Part shown: positions 48,216 to 60,293 of the stretch, one piece after another
How the letters are laid out: every line of letters starts with the position of its first letter
Numbering within the stretch: position 1 is the stretch's first letter
Assembly: GCA_947568835.1 (NCBI GenBank)
Contig: OX387603.1
Span: forward strand, 7,616,943 to 7,680,942
From: Protonemura montana
Taxonomy: Eukaryota > Arthropoda > Insecta > Plecoptera > Nemouridae
Direction of reading: 5' to 3'
Length of the DNA stretch: 64,000 bases
Translations under genes and position numbers: made by a program
Notes under the pieces: generated by a model
Databases searched by the model: none
What the model was told of the DNA's origin: nothing
The model's input: only the letters and a program-made list of their open reading frames with translations

Positions 48216-51200
48216 CCATCCACGTAGGTGTACTGCCCGCTGGAAAGATGACACGCGCTACCCATATCCACCCCCCCCCCCCCCCCCCCTGGCATGATAC
48301 GAAACAGCATGGGATTTTATTTACAAAGTGAGGCGTATTTAATCGCGGCATTTCACTGCTAATGCACTTAATTGAGTCTTTTGTCGCGAATTTGATTTGC
48401 GCGAGGTTATCACGAGCAATCCGTGCACGGTCGGACAAAAAGATGTACTAATTAATCACGCGGGTTGGATTTTCATCAGGAAAAAGCAATCGCAAATCGC
48501 GACATTCCATGCTCCGGGCCCTTCCAATTAAATTTGCGAGCAGCAAAATTATCAGATTTTTATTTTTATTATAAATTGTAAACGTTCTCTAATCGTAGCA
48601 GCAATTAGTCATTGTTTTCTATTCGAATCGTCCCTTTTATGGGTGGACACGAATTCTGTGGCATTTCAATTCTGTGTTTTATGTACATGCTGTTAATTTC
48701 ATGAACTATTCGCATAAGAAGTTAGCCAAGTTGGCTGGAGCTGAAACCCTACGGTGTCAAATTGTGGTTGCTGATCAAAGCAGCCAGTTTCGGTTGCTTA
48801 CAACAACAAAATCTTATCGAATACCGTTATATTTCCACATTATTTCAAATGAACATTTTAAATGTAAATTTCGGGAATTTAAACCCATTTGCTTGCAGCC
48901 GTTGTAAGCCCGTTCAACAAACCCAACGTGACCTTGAAAGGTAAACACGATGTGGAAATCAGAGACAGTGGTGGATAAACCGTTAATGGACATACCTTCC
49001 TACGCGTGTGTACCAAACCAATTCAATTCCCGTGGGAAATCTCGCCATCCGATACCTCTATGGTTTGTCACAAACATGCCCCTTTAATCCAGACTACGGA
49101 GTCTAATTTCAATCAATCACATACGAATGTCCAAAATTGTGTTCCAAAATGAGAAAGACATTGTGAACGTGTCTAATGAGTACGCAACTCATTTTGAATA
49201 ATAAAATAACTAGGATTCCTGGCATCCCATGATCTGGACTAATAAGTGGTCGTTTTAGACCACAAAAATAATTCGGATTGCAGCAGCTTGTATTTCAAGA
49301 TCATGCCATAAATCAGGGAGTTTGAAGGCCACATCGTTAAAACCACTGTCTTTTTTTTTTGCAAAAATACACTCTGAGCTTGAGATGGAGGATAGGTCTC
49401 CACGTGCTTCGAAATAAAGCCACGAGGCCCACTTTAAAAAAACGTGCAGGTAAGCTTATTTTTTCTATTGTGCGTAAGCTTCACAGCGCCACGCGCCGAG
49501 TGGATGAATTTAATCGCGTGCGTAAACCACATGCGTCAATGGCTAACCAGTAACCAACGCAACTGGTCACGCAGTTGACACTTAACGAGCTCGTGACATC
49601 TCGTGACACAACTCAAGATTTGTGTCCAACAATAGTTTCCGGTACCGGCTTACACGCCATCCGTTTCGACTCGGGGCTACGCTCAGCATTGTTCGTAGCC
49701 TAATTGTTTGCTCTGCAATTCTGATCCATACTGATTTGAGGTATTTACGAGCTTGGCAAGCTGTCAAAATTACAATGGGATGGTGAGGACGATCATGTTT
49801 ACCGAGAATTTCTCTAGTGTTCCCATCGGCATTGACAAGCGACTTAGGCGAATCTGTTCCAACAGCTTTGATATCGTGCTTTGCCAGAACTGGACAGCGG
49901 TAACAATACATTCTATAGAGTAATCACACTCTCACATAAGATAGTGATCCCGTTTAGTACGTCTCTTTACTTAAATTTACTCTCAAGAAAGTTTTCTATA
50001 CGGGTAATTTAGAGGACCTAGAGTATTGTTTTGCTTCAAACTTGTTCTGTCTGTAAAAGTTATGTGGGCAGGGTAAAGGTGAGCACAGCTTGTATTACCC
50101 AGAGAGCTCATTATTTTGTTAAGAAATATATAAGAAAACAGTAGGCATTTTCAGCTAATAGGAACCTCTAATAAAAATGAAAGACTTCTCACCGCCTTTT
50201 AGAAATCATGGATTATTTGTGTCAGCCATTTTCGTTGTTGATATACACATCTTCAAGGCCTTCACTACTCATAATTCACGGCAACGTCCGTCAACACTTG
50301 CTGGAAGTGGTTTAATGACTTTTTAATCGGAAAATACAAAAATAATGGAAACCTGACATATAATCACACATTTGATGAGAGAAATATCGATACGAAACGC
50401 AATGTATCGGTCAATTCCGTTTGCAGTACGTCCCTATATCAGACGCCTTCCGTAGTCGAGTGAAGACGGATACAAGCAGATAATCTATGGAAGTGATATT
50501 AATGATGGCAAGCGTGGAATCAATATTACGCATGGGGTAAAAGTGAGATGTTTGGGTGAAAAAAGCTCACATTTAACCTAGATTTTTGAGCGCGCCATGG
50601 TTATGTTATAGGTTTTTGATGATTTATTACACAGTCGAAACATTTGCAGCCCATTCATTAACCATAGGGCTGACAAGCATGCCCTAGATTTTTCTAATTT
50701 GTATAAAAAAAAGTGAATAATTAGCTTACAAAACGGGGATTGTTATTAATCAAAAAAATATTCGTTGAAAGTCGTAACCAATTTTGCAGAGATACAATTT
50801 TAAGTACGTTTTCTTTATTTATCTCTAATTGCCTCTCAGATGTCAGTGGATTTCAGGGGTGGGTTACAGGGATTGTAATTTGAGCCAGGGTAGCCATGAG
50901 GGGTCGAAGTGCCCCAAAATACCTCGTTTTCATCCCTCAAAATGGACCTTAGTCTACTTCTTAGAAAGTTACTGAATGACTCTGTAACATTGTTTGAGTC
51001 TCGAAAGCCGAAAGACAAGATACTTTTTAGTATTTTGGAAAGGGTAGGGGAGGGGGGGGGGGGGCCGAATTCCTTGTTACTGGGCCTGTTACTCCATTAA
51101 AGAATATTAAAATTAGTTGCATGCCACGTAATAGTTTCGAAGATTTCCCATCGGCAACGATGAGCTGCAAACAGGATAAATCAAGCTTGGGGTCTTCTAA

Positions 51201-53425
51201 AAAAGTAACTTTGGGACATGCAACAATGCCATCGACTAGATATGTTGGAAAACCCGAGAAGGAAAATAATTGCTTTCGTGAGTTACCTGTCGTTAATTCA
51301 GATGGATGAACAGTACTTATACAAAGGTGCATCACAATAATTTCCAAAAAATAAACGAAAAGATTGTGCAGAATTATAGTTTTTAGACTCATGTCTACTT
51401 TCTCTAGCCTTAGAATTAGTTTTGAAAAACCCTGTTAAAAATACGACCTTAGTATTTAGATATACTGCCAAAAATTAACTACACGTTTCTGGAGCCCCAA
51501 ACAGTGCATTGTAGCGTTTTCTCATTGACTGCAAGTGTGAATGTTCACCGTAACGAGAATGATAAGATATACTAAATTAATGAAACATCATTTCTCAACC
51601 GATCACGTAAATATGATTTTAGTTTTGAGTTTTTGTGGTGATCTTAGATTTAAAAACTCGTGGCATAAGGGGATTGGTCTAAAGATGGTCAGTCACTAAG
51701 ATGTACAAGTTTAAAGAAAATTTACGCGCAAAAAAAATTTCAGATAAAAACATGAAATTGTGATTGGTATTTGAATTTGGAACCCTTTGAATATCTTATG
51801 AACAGCGATACAGCTTGATTTGCATATCTCTTTTCAAGAAGCAGTGAAATAAAAACGGGATAGCGCGCTCGAATGCTAGGTTGTACATGCTGTGGCCTGG
51901 ATGAATGCTCCCCCACACAGTATAGTTTCAGCTCCCTTGCGTAGATAGCCACAGAGTAGAGAAACTGGCTGCAACTTAGTTTCCACACCGTTTGCTTGTC
52001 TGCGAAAGGGAAGGAGAAGGAGAAATGAGGACACTGAAGCTAAGGGAGTGACTATAAAGCCCTTAGATCCACTGCATATCCTGGATGAAAAAAGGGGTAG
52101 GCAAAAAGAAACATATTTTTTTATGTAAAAAGTCTTCTATCTTCTCACTTCATGGCACATGAAATATGCGTGGCCACATACGAAAATAATGGGGATAAAT
52201 TGCATCAATTGTTCGTTGTGGAACGAAATAACTGACTCTGTGGCCACCTGTGAAGTTGTTCAAGACGAATTGGCGTTGAGAAAAGCAGCTTCCAGTAGAA
52301 TACACTCGCAGTGAATGGAGTTGGAACGCGACGGCGGGGTCTATGGTACAACTTTGTCTTAATCCTTGCCTTGGCGGATACTGGCGCGCAGAGAAGAATA
52401 TTTATCGGTGGTTTTGCTTGGAATATTTACGCGAATTTTTGTTCTCAACTGTCATTGGTCAAGAGAGGAAGTTGGTACGATTTGTTATATTATTTAAAAT
52501 GTTTGGACATCGGTCACCGTGCCTCTGGTATATAATAACTTCATGTGATAATAACGTGGATGTGATTGGGTGATTAAACTAAGTCAGGATTGAAAACCCA
52601 GTACCGTCACGTAGGCACACTCCTGTCGAGTAAGGCTGTAAAGACTACAGGCTGAACAGGCAGAAAACAGGCTGTGTACGGTGTCGGTTCAAAGAAAATT
52701 GGTTACTCACCCATTTAATAACTGATCCAGCCCAGTGATGCTTATCTTCTGTGATCTCACAAGAACCGATATTTTTAAGAGTTCCAACTGGAATAAGAGG
52801 TCGTTTAACAAATTGCTGAACTGCCAAACAATTTTTTAAATCTTTAATCCGCGTAAGATTCGGGGCTTCGTGATTACAGGCAAGTTTTTAATTTTTATTT
52901 GAAGGTAACTTGCGCACGCTCAACGGATCGCACTTAACCTCGTAAATGCTTGAATGTTTGATCAAACCAAAGAGTTCAAACCAACGAAACTGTAACCCTA
53001 GCAGAGAACTGAAGAACTATTTGCGTTGCCTTTTCAAAGCGTGGGAAATATTTTGAATGGGGGGTTGATCCCTTGCAAAGATACTATTGCAACCTTATCC
53101 CTTGCTTGTTTGCTTTTTCAGAGAATAACCGGCTCTGTGGGACTGATCTAATGACTTTGGAAATTAATAGAATGAAACCAACCTTTTAAATAATACGAAA
53201 ACCCTGCATCTAGAACAAAACCTATTCAGTTTGAGCTAGTGGTTTGAAGCAAGTTTGAAGGTAGGCGCCGTTTCAAAATGGGCCCCACACTGCACTGTTG
53301 TCAAATTTAGTTCGTGTTTTCTGGGTTATTACCCGTAGCGGTCCATCCAACGCCACATGTTTTGTCATTTTTGAATACTACAAAACCCAAAATAAAACTG
53401 TGATAAAACGGAAAGAAGAGCAACT
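48216..53425. other. Intergenic stretch upstream of UTP3
   Basis: No gene recognised. It contains a C19 run (48271-48289), a G13 run (51052-51064) and a complex island with TAATTA and CGCGA words at 48,340-48,640. A 109-codon minus frame at 49,582-49,911 has no known domain. The last 300 bp may hold the UTP3 promoter, but no TATA box or initiator could be assigned. Confidence 0.4.
48271..48289. repeat. C homopolymer, 19 bp
   Basis: Nineteen C on the plus strand between ATCCA and TGGCATG, that is a G19 run on the minus strand. Confidence 0.95.
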
Positions 53426-56400
53426 ATGAAAAATTCAAGGTAAATTTCCTCCTATCTTCTGTAATTTTGGCACTTAAGGGTTTTTGTCACTTGTAGAAAG
53501 CAAGAAGTTATCTCTTTTAGGTTATGTTTTTTATTTGTGCATAAAAGCGATTTACAAATAACAGCTCATTCAATTATTTTAGGAAAAAAGCGCCGGCTCG
53601 GCTAGAAAATAACATGAATATAGAAGCATTTGACGAGTCTGATGATTCACCATCTGGGTCCGAAGAAGAATACACTGCTTCTGAAAAAAAGCTAATGGCA
53701 AAGGTTATGAAAAATAATGAGAGCGAACCCAAAAGCGACGAGGAATTATATGGGATTCTGTCTTCCGATGAGATGGCCAGTGACATTGAAGATGAAGAGG
53801 ATGACCTGCCGAATGTCCGAGCCTGGGGAAAAACGAAAATGGGATATTATGCAACAGATTATGTAGATCAAGATTACGAAAGTATGATTTTGCTGCTTCG
53901 GTCATCTCAATAGGCATTTCTATGTGTTCTTGTATTCTTGCTCATGGTAAATAACATTTGGCAAACAATCAACTGCAATGGGTAACACTTGCTATTACAC
54001 CTCGTTCCCTCGAAGGCGGATCTAAATGAAAAGTCGATGACCATTATCTTCGATTGTTTCAATAAACAAACTCTTAATAGGTAATGGTACAATAATGGAA
54101 TAATGGTACCATAACTCAATGGTTAACGCAATAAACTCAACTCAAACCTACTCATTTCACCTCATTTCGTCCAATATTTTCAAAAATCAAAATGAATATC
54201 ACGAAGGTTCATGGCCTTGGTGCATTGGTAATTGTGGTTGATTGATTGATGTAATTACAAGAAAATTAAAATTACCTATTTCTTATACCTTGCACTTGTG
54301 ACGCTATGCCCTAAATGTTATATGTAATCTCATTTAAAACTGAATGTTACATTTCTTTCGTGAGGCTAATGTATGCAGGTACAGATAAATTTGACTATTG
54401 AGCTGCAGCTTTACTTGTCTTTGACTGGTACCATTGAAAGTAAATAAAACATAATCAATCTTTGAATGTGTCAATTTTTTAGGTTTAGTAGAAAAGGAAA
54501 CAGAAAAGGCACAGTACGAAGAAAAAGAGGCTCGTGACATTCAACTACGATTGGCAAAGGCTTTGGATGACACCGATTACTCATTCGATCTACTTGTCAG
54601 CAAAGAAACACCTAGTGCAGCTCCTGAAGAAAATGTCAACCGGCAAAAGGTCAAAAGTGATCTTACCTCACTTTCCAAGCGCCAGAAGCAGACGCTATTT
54701 TACAAGGAGAGCCCTGAGTTTGCCAGCCTAGTTGAAGACATGAAAAGTAAATATAGTTTCAAAATTGTATCAATTTATACTTGTTAACTTTTTTTTCCAA
54801 TCACTAGACCTCTACAACCTTAACCATTCATAGACGATTCTTTTAGAAGATTAAAACTTCTTGTTTTGTTGACAGGTTCAATGACGGAGCTTAACGAAAA
54901 GCTGGAACCATTTTTAAAACTAGTTAAGTCGGGATTAATTCCAGAATGCCCCGCCACTAAATTGGTGTCTACCAAATATCACCTGACATTGAAGTAAGTC
55001 CATGTTAATTGAATAACTTTTGGTCATGTGAGTTTCTTAAGGGTCTCTTTACCGGCCAAGAGTTTGTTGAAACCAGGATCCTCTACATCCCAAACCTACC
55101 CGTCGCAACAACTTCCCTATTAAATCTTCCATCTCGGAACAGAAGGGTACTGTCGCACCATCAGTCGATCAGGCATCCCATCTACATTATGCTGGTCCAT
55201 ACCAGTGCTGGTAGCTTACTTGCACTATCTAAAATAACTACAGTGTCTATCTAAATTGTGAAGTGCTGAGACTTTCCTGGCCTGGAGGGACTGAACTACG
55301 AACAAAACAAAAAACTAATTTAATTTACCAGCATAAGTTATGTTGTTACAATAGAAGTATTTTGTCTATAACCTGGTATCATGCACAGACCCATTGTAAT
55401 AGCATAGTCAGAGCAGAAAAAAACCGACTTCGACAAAATACCGTACAATACAATACAACACACACACACAAATCAACATAATAAACTAGTAATTATACTA
55501 CTAGTAAACTCCACTCATCTATATCCAGCAACAGGCATAACTTGCCTACAAAGTTCCTTTGCAAGTTAGTTTTAAAGTTGCTTGTAATGTAAATCAAGTG
55601 TACAGTGTGGGAAAGGTGTGGGAGGGGAGGTAAGAAGATGGCTACGACCTTTTCAACAAGAAACCATTGCGGCATTTTTCCGAAACGTTCTAATGGCACG
55701 TCTCGGGGAATCAGGTCGTGTAAGTCGGTCTACTTTCTATTGGCATTGACGATTTCCCATTATTTCGTTGTAACAGTTACGTGACAAACATCACATTCTA
55801 CCTGATGCTGAAGGCCAGGCGTCGTCTCGTGCAGGAACACCCTGTCGTCCGTCGACTGGTGCAGTACCGCCAACTGCTGCAGCAGATCACGCCCATGTGG
55901 ATAGAGACTGTCGAACCACAGGTGGACCTACTACTGGAACTTCACCAGCAGGGCGTCGACATACAGCCGATGTGCAAACGGTTGGTGCAATTGACAGCAC
56001 TTTTTGAGCTTTGTTACCTGGGTAGTGAATGTAAATTAAAATGTGACACTTTGCTTAGTCTTAGCTGTACCTCAATTAGTTTTTGTGTAAGTGAATGTAA
56101 GGATGATCTTAACCTCTTCTGTAATTAAAGCAGGGTGTGCAAATTGTGTTTTTTAGTACCCAAAGCAATCGAGTTCTTTACAAAAAAAAATTTGACATTG
56201 AATGAAATATTGAATAATATGATTGAGGTGGAGCTAGGCTGGAAAAAAGTGTAACCGCACCGGGATACTAACCCGGGATATCCCAATTGCCGGTCGGGTG
56301 CTCTACCAACTAAGCTATCTGGGCACATAGGATCTAGCTTGGCAGGGAGGGATAAAGCTGGTACCTGTGTACCCAGGCAGCTCTGTTGGTAGAGTAGCTA

Positions 56401-58923
56401 ATTGGAAGGTCCCAGTTCTTATCCCAGTTCAGATGCACATTTTTCCAGCCTTGGTCACCTTCCATTCATTGCTGACTGGTTTTTGCCCCTATTTCAATAG
56501 TGGGATTGTGATGAGTTGATAACCCTATAAATCTAAAGCAAATTGGTGGATTTGTTAAGCTCAAAATTGTGCATATTTTATTGCTGAATGCCTAATATTA
56601 ATTGATTGCACAAAGTACAGCTTCCTCAAAGAAAGTTAGTTATCGAGTCCCTACAACTGTTCGTATCGTCGAATAGCAAAACAGTGAGATCGAATACGAA
56701 TTCAAAAAACAAATTTGTTCAATCATTTGATTAGTTTGAAAATTTGAACATCCCTAAATGAACGTAATCTCAAAGCACCTTGTTTGCTTCTAAACATCTA
56801 CTGAAGCAAGTTGGCTGTAGTGCCTTTGTTTTGCGCTATCACTGTAATATCACTGAAAAACACATATTCTCCATTCCAGAGCTCAAAAGAAACTCCTCAA
56901 TCTGTTGACTGCTAAATCCGACAAAGAAGGAAATATATTGAGTAATGAGCCTACAACCAGTCACGAGGAATCCACAAGTCAAGATGCAACTGTGAGCGAA
57001 TTAGCTGATTTGAATCTTGAACTGGCTTCCCTAAATAACAGCAAGTCTGCAAAGAGGAAGAGGAGGCAGGAGAAGCTAGATAACGAAGAAGAATATTTGG
57101 AGGCTACACTGCAAGCAAAAAGTGAGTACCTACTCTCTGACAACTTTTTATTTTGGTTGACTGGTTTTGGGTTGGGAATGGAACATTTCCATAATTATAT
57201 TGTAATTAATAATTACATAATTACTATTTTCTGCAAATTTTTATTGAATCCAATTTTTATGGAATTAAATTTCACAGTGCGCTGGAATAAAATAAGTGAA
57301 ATAAGTGGCGCTAGAATGAACAAAAAAAAAAGTCCTTACAAGTAGCACTATTTTTAAGTTTTGTAGTATTTAGTAACCTGCCACTTAACAGTTTGCAATA
57401 TAAATTTTTGAAAATGTTAATTTCAGTTTACATTTGCTAATCAAAATTTTATAATTTGAATTTTGTATTACAATTTTTTCCTACTCACCACTCGACAGCA
57501 TGTTACTCTTCAAATTGTGCCACCCTTCAGAAGGGACCGCTAACCGGCTATTCACTACTCAAGATCAAGCTACACATTGGCAGTAGCACCATCCTCTCCG
57601 TACCCCCTCTTTTTCTTGATCAAATTAGACTTCAGTACTCTCTTACAATGCCTCGTCGTTCAATTGCTGTCGTTCAATTTAATCCCAAAATTCAGTGATG
57701 TGGTCAATTAAGGAAAAAATTAATCTTGATGGCAATGAACTTGTTCTGCCTGCAGTCAAAAAGGCAGAAGAGCCAGATGTGGTTGAAAAGCGCGGCATCA
57801 ACCGGCAGATCGAGAAGAATAAGGGGCTGACACCCCGCCGCAAGAAGGAGGACCGCAACCCCCGTGTGAAGAACAAGCGACGCTACAAGAAGGCGGTGAT
57901 CAAGCGCAAGGGACAGGTAAGCCATATAGTGTGTTTAAAAACTAATTAGGGAAATATCTGGTGTAATGGGGCTCCCCGAGATTCTTTGTTGGTTGACGAA
58001 TACTTAACTCCTTTTCGATGGCACGTAATTTCGAAAGTGACGAAGTGAGGTTGTAATCACCAGCTAGTTTATTATTACAAAATGAAAGGATGAGTTCTGC
58101 CCTTATTGAACTTGTACTTAAAATAGGAAATTACAGCTGTCCAAATAATAAGACTTTTATAAGAAAACATAAAACTTAATGAATAAGATCAGAGTAACCT
58201 GTGTAGATGGGTGACTGGCATCCATCTATGGTTCATTCAGTTTTTTTTTAATGGATTTAAGCAAGTTTGATGGATTAAATTCATGCCCTGTTCTGGCTGG
58301 TGGTTGACCGGCACACTTCTGTGGCTCTTTCTGTATTTAAGATATGTTAGAGCAAATGGTATGGATTAAAATTCAGCAACACGTGCCCTGTTCTGGCTGG
58401 TGGTTGACCGGCACACTTCTGTGGCTCTTTCTGTATTTAAGATATGTTAGAGCATATGGTATGGATTAAAATTCAGCAACACGTGCCCTGTTCTGGCTGG
58501 TGGTTGACCGGCACACTTCTGTGGCTCTTTCTGTATTTAAGATATGTTAGAGCATATGGTATGGATTAAAATTAAGCAACACATGCCCTGGTCAGGCACT
58601 TGCAACGACGCTGACTCCATCTCTGGCCGACTTAATTTACTTGGCTTTGTAGTCATCGCAAATACAGTGTAACATGAGCGCCGAGGCTCTGACTTGTTGG
58701 AAACCCAACAATGATTTGGACACAGGCACGGATATTTAAGTCTTGTTTTGAATTGTTTAATGTCATGTAGGTGTGTGTGAGCATCACAAATGAATTATAT
58801 TTTAATTGCACCAATGTCGTTTTTCAACAGGTTCGATCAGTGCGAACGGAAACAACTCGTTATGGAGGGGAGATCTCTGGAATCAAGACGTACCTGAGGA
58901 AGGGAACCAAGATCACTGTTTAA
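53426..58923 (+). CDS. UTP3: UTP3/SAS10-like small-subunit processome protein, eight exons
   Basis: The UTP3/SAS10 family works in the nucleolus in the U3-containing processome that matures 18S rRNA. Proposed exons: 53426-53439, 53583-53881, 54483-54746, 54876-54993, 55777-55980, 56880-57121, 57756-57916, 58831-58923. All introns are GT-AG and phases agree, giving about 464 residues, near the usual family length. Residues 1-104 are acidic (GSEEEYTASEKK, then AWGKTKMGYYATDY, a family signature). Residues about 175-270 are the Sas10/Utp3/C1D domain (ESPEFASLVEDMK, LNEKLEPFLKLVKSGLI, NYVTNITFYLMLKARR). Residues about 388-464 are the basic Sas10 C-terminal domain (INRQIEKNKGLTPRRKK, DRNPRVKNKRRYKK, RYGGEISGIKTYLRKG). 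The ATG sits in a 14-nt first exon, and the segment with the acidic DDF/H motif of other family members was not found, so the 5' end is less certain. The exon 5 donor is weak; 56021 joined to 56882 is an in-frame alternative adding 13 residues. Confidence 0.93.
56225..56328 (-). mobile_element. tRNA-derived SINE in UTP3 intron 5, left member of a divergent pair
   Basis: On the minus strand GTGCCCAGATAGCTTAGTTGG (A box), GGGATATCCCGGGTTAGTATC (B box region) and GTTACACTTTTTTCCAGCC form the same tRNA-like family as at 30216-30495. It is antisense to UTP3 and faces away from the plus-strand copy about 40 bp downstream. Confidence 0.78.
56365..56475 (+). mobile_element. tRNA-derived SINE in UTP3 intron 5, right member of a divergent pair
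   Basis: TGTACCCAGGCAGCTCTGTTGG and GGTCCCAGTTCTTATCCCAG are a decayed A box and B box. The body GATGCACATTTTTCCAGCC matches the other copies. It is shorter between the boxes and more diverged than its partner. Confidence 0.7.
57510..57600 (+). repeat. Relic of the 5S-SINE 3' domain in UTP3 intron 6
   Basis: GCCACCCTTCAGAAGGGACC, then GCTAACCGG, resembles the block ACCGTCCTTCGGAAGGGACG, then TTAAGCCGG, of the SINE at 42884, with about 24 of 29 positions the same. No 5S-like head is present upstream. It may be a truncated SINE or another SINE sharing the domain. Confidence 0.4.
58270..58600 (+). repeat. 100-bp tandem repeat in UTP3 intron 7, about 3.2 copies
   Basis: GCCCTGTTCTGGCTGGTGGT starts at 58285, 58385 and 58485, a period of exactly 100 bp. 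Units two and three differ at very few positions (for example AGCAAATGG versus AGCATATGG). A partial unit begins at 58585 (GCCCTGGTCAGG). The near identity points to recent duplication. Confidence 0.92.
58676..58730 (+). repeat. Fragment of a 5S-SINE head in UTP3 intron 7
   Basis: GCGCCGAGGCTCTGACTTGT, then TGGAAACCCAACAATGATTTGG, resembles CACCGAACGGTCTGGCTTGT and TGGAAACAACATTGTCTTTGG at 6571. The 5S control region is missing, so the call is tentative. Confidence 0.4.
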
Positions 58924-58965
58924 TTTACATCCTGTACATTTCTGGAGTTTTTACATAAATGTTTC

Positions 58966-58971
58966 AATAAA
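58966..58971 (+). terminator. UTP3 polyadenylation signal
   Basis: AATAAA lies 43 bases after the UTP3 stop codon and is followed by a T-rich stretch (TTTCTTTCC), consistent with a short 3' UTR. It is the canonical hexamer in the expected place. Confidence 0.8.
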
Positions 58972-59149
58972 TTTCTTTCCCAATATGAAACCTTGTATTT
59001 GATCATTAGGATAAACATACAGAAAACTTACAAAAATATTTTAAGTACCTGCTAAATTGTGCCTTATCTATTAACTATTAATTGATGCCTATATTAAAAA
59101 AACAAATTTGGTGTCAATCCACCGATGGCACTTCTCATTGTTCATTTTT

Positions 59150-59493
59150 TAGATTGCACTGTATTGAACTGCAGTCATATGTCTCTCGAAGTAGTATTTA
59201 AAAGAAAAATCTTTGGCACAGATCAAACATTTGTGAGGTTTTCATGTGTGAGATCTAGTCATGTGCCTTTTGAGGCTGCTCTCATCACAAACTCCCCTAA
59301 CACAGATAGTACACGTGTGAGGTGTCAAACGTGAGTGTGTAGCCATGTGTCTTGACAGGCTGCTTTTAAAAGAACATTCTTTGCCGCAGATTTCACTTAT
59401 GTGAAGTTTAAAGCCGGCATGGATAACCATGTGCCTCTTGAGACTGCCATAGGAAAATTCTTTGGTACAGAAGGTACATTTGTGAGGTTTTAA
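59150..59493 (-). pseudogene. C2H2 zinc-finger pseudogene, downstream part
   Basis: On the minus strand from the TTAA at 59493: LKPHKCTFCTKEF, SLKRHMVIH, a finger that has lost its first cysteine (ISEICGKECSF, SSLSRHMATH), and CTICVRGVCDES with SLKRHMTRSH. A TGA at 59242-59244 sits where the linker should have glycine (GGA). Reading on gives another finger, KPHKCLICAKDF and FERHMTA. Several tandem fingers with a nonsense codon and a lost zinc ligand indicate a decayed gene or a decayed exon. Its upstream part lies beyond the inserted element, at 61043-61140. Confidence 0.8.
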
Positions 59494-59660
59494 AGGAACA
59501 CCTTCAATTGAAATTTAAAAATTACTGTATGTGAGGAACATCAATTAATTAAGGATCCCGTAAAAAAGAAAAATCTTAAAAAATGTGGTGCATATTTTCT
59601 CGCGCTTTTTCTTTTTGGCGCGAAGCTCCGCTAGTGACGTCAGAGATAGGTAGTCTGCAG
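59494..59660 (+). repeat. Left terminal inverted repeat
   Basis: 167 bp, matching the reverse complement of 60877-61042 with about 11 differences and one single-base indel. It contains GGATCCCGTAAAAAAGAAAA, TTTTTGGCGCGAAGCTCCG and TGACGTCAGAGATAGG (a CRE-like TGACGTCA). Its inner end is AGTCTGCAG. The THAP frame starts 166 bp inside it, so the repeat may hold the promoter. Confidence 0.93.
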
Positions 59661-59825
59661 GGCTAGCAAGCGCTGCCCGGTTGCCGCGGCTGCTGCCAGT
59701 TAGTTCGTGCGATACCTCTTTGCGAGTAGGATTGTTTTTTCTCGTTACTATATTTGTCTCGTATATTTGTCTATGTGTGCTATGTCTAACGATTGCTACT
59801 TTATAAGTGAACCAACTGCAGAATA

Positions 59826-60293
59826 ATGGTGAACAATCATTGTGTTGTGTATCAGTGTTCGAACACGAAAGGCCCATTTTCTTTCCACAAATTTCCAGAT
59901 AAGAATAAGTTTCCTGGGATGTATCGGCAATGGTTGCATAAAGTTAATCGGACAGATTTTGTCCCAAGAAAATCCTCGTGTGTTTGTTCCGCACATTTTC
60001 AAGAAGATGATTTTGAAATTCGCAACAAACTAAAACTGCAATTGATGGGCGATGCAGTGAAATCCAGACCCATTTTGAAGAAAACGGCAGTCCCGTCGTT
60101 GCTCATGACTGGTAAATCACATTCGAATGTTTGTCCTCCACCGAAAAAGCGTCAGAAGTCCATGTTTTTGATCAATAAGGAGAAAGAGGAGTTATTGGAC
60201 CATGTGCCAGATTATTTGAACGAGCCGTCAACGAGCAAATCGCACCCGAATCCGCGAGTGAAACCCATCGCTGCAGCGTTGAATCCGACGTAA
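59826..60293 (+). CDS. THAP-type zinc-finger protein of the TIR element, 155 aa
   Basis: Residues 1-93 form a full THAP domain, the C2CH zinc-dependent DNA-binding module known from P-element transposase and animal THAP proteins. Visible ligands and anchors: C6, C11, W36, C54 and H57 followed by F58, and the closing AVPS-type motif at 88-91. The remaining 60 residues are basic and proline-rich (PPPKKRQKS) with no transposase catalytic domain. The ATG at 59826 has an A at -3 (AATAATGG). The 3' end overlaps the convergent frame by 82 bp. DNA binding, perhaps to the element's own ends, is inferred from the domain. Confidence 0.9.
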   Translation: MVNNHCVVYQCSNTKGPFSFHKFPDKNKFPGMYRQWLHKVNRTDFVPRKSSCVCSAHFQEDDFEIRNKLKLQLMGDAVKSRPILKKTAVPSLLMTGKSHSNVCPPPKKRQKSMFLINKEKEELLDHVPDYLNEPSTSKSHPNPRVKPIAAALNPT

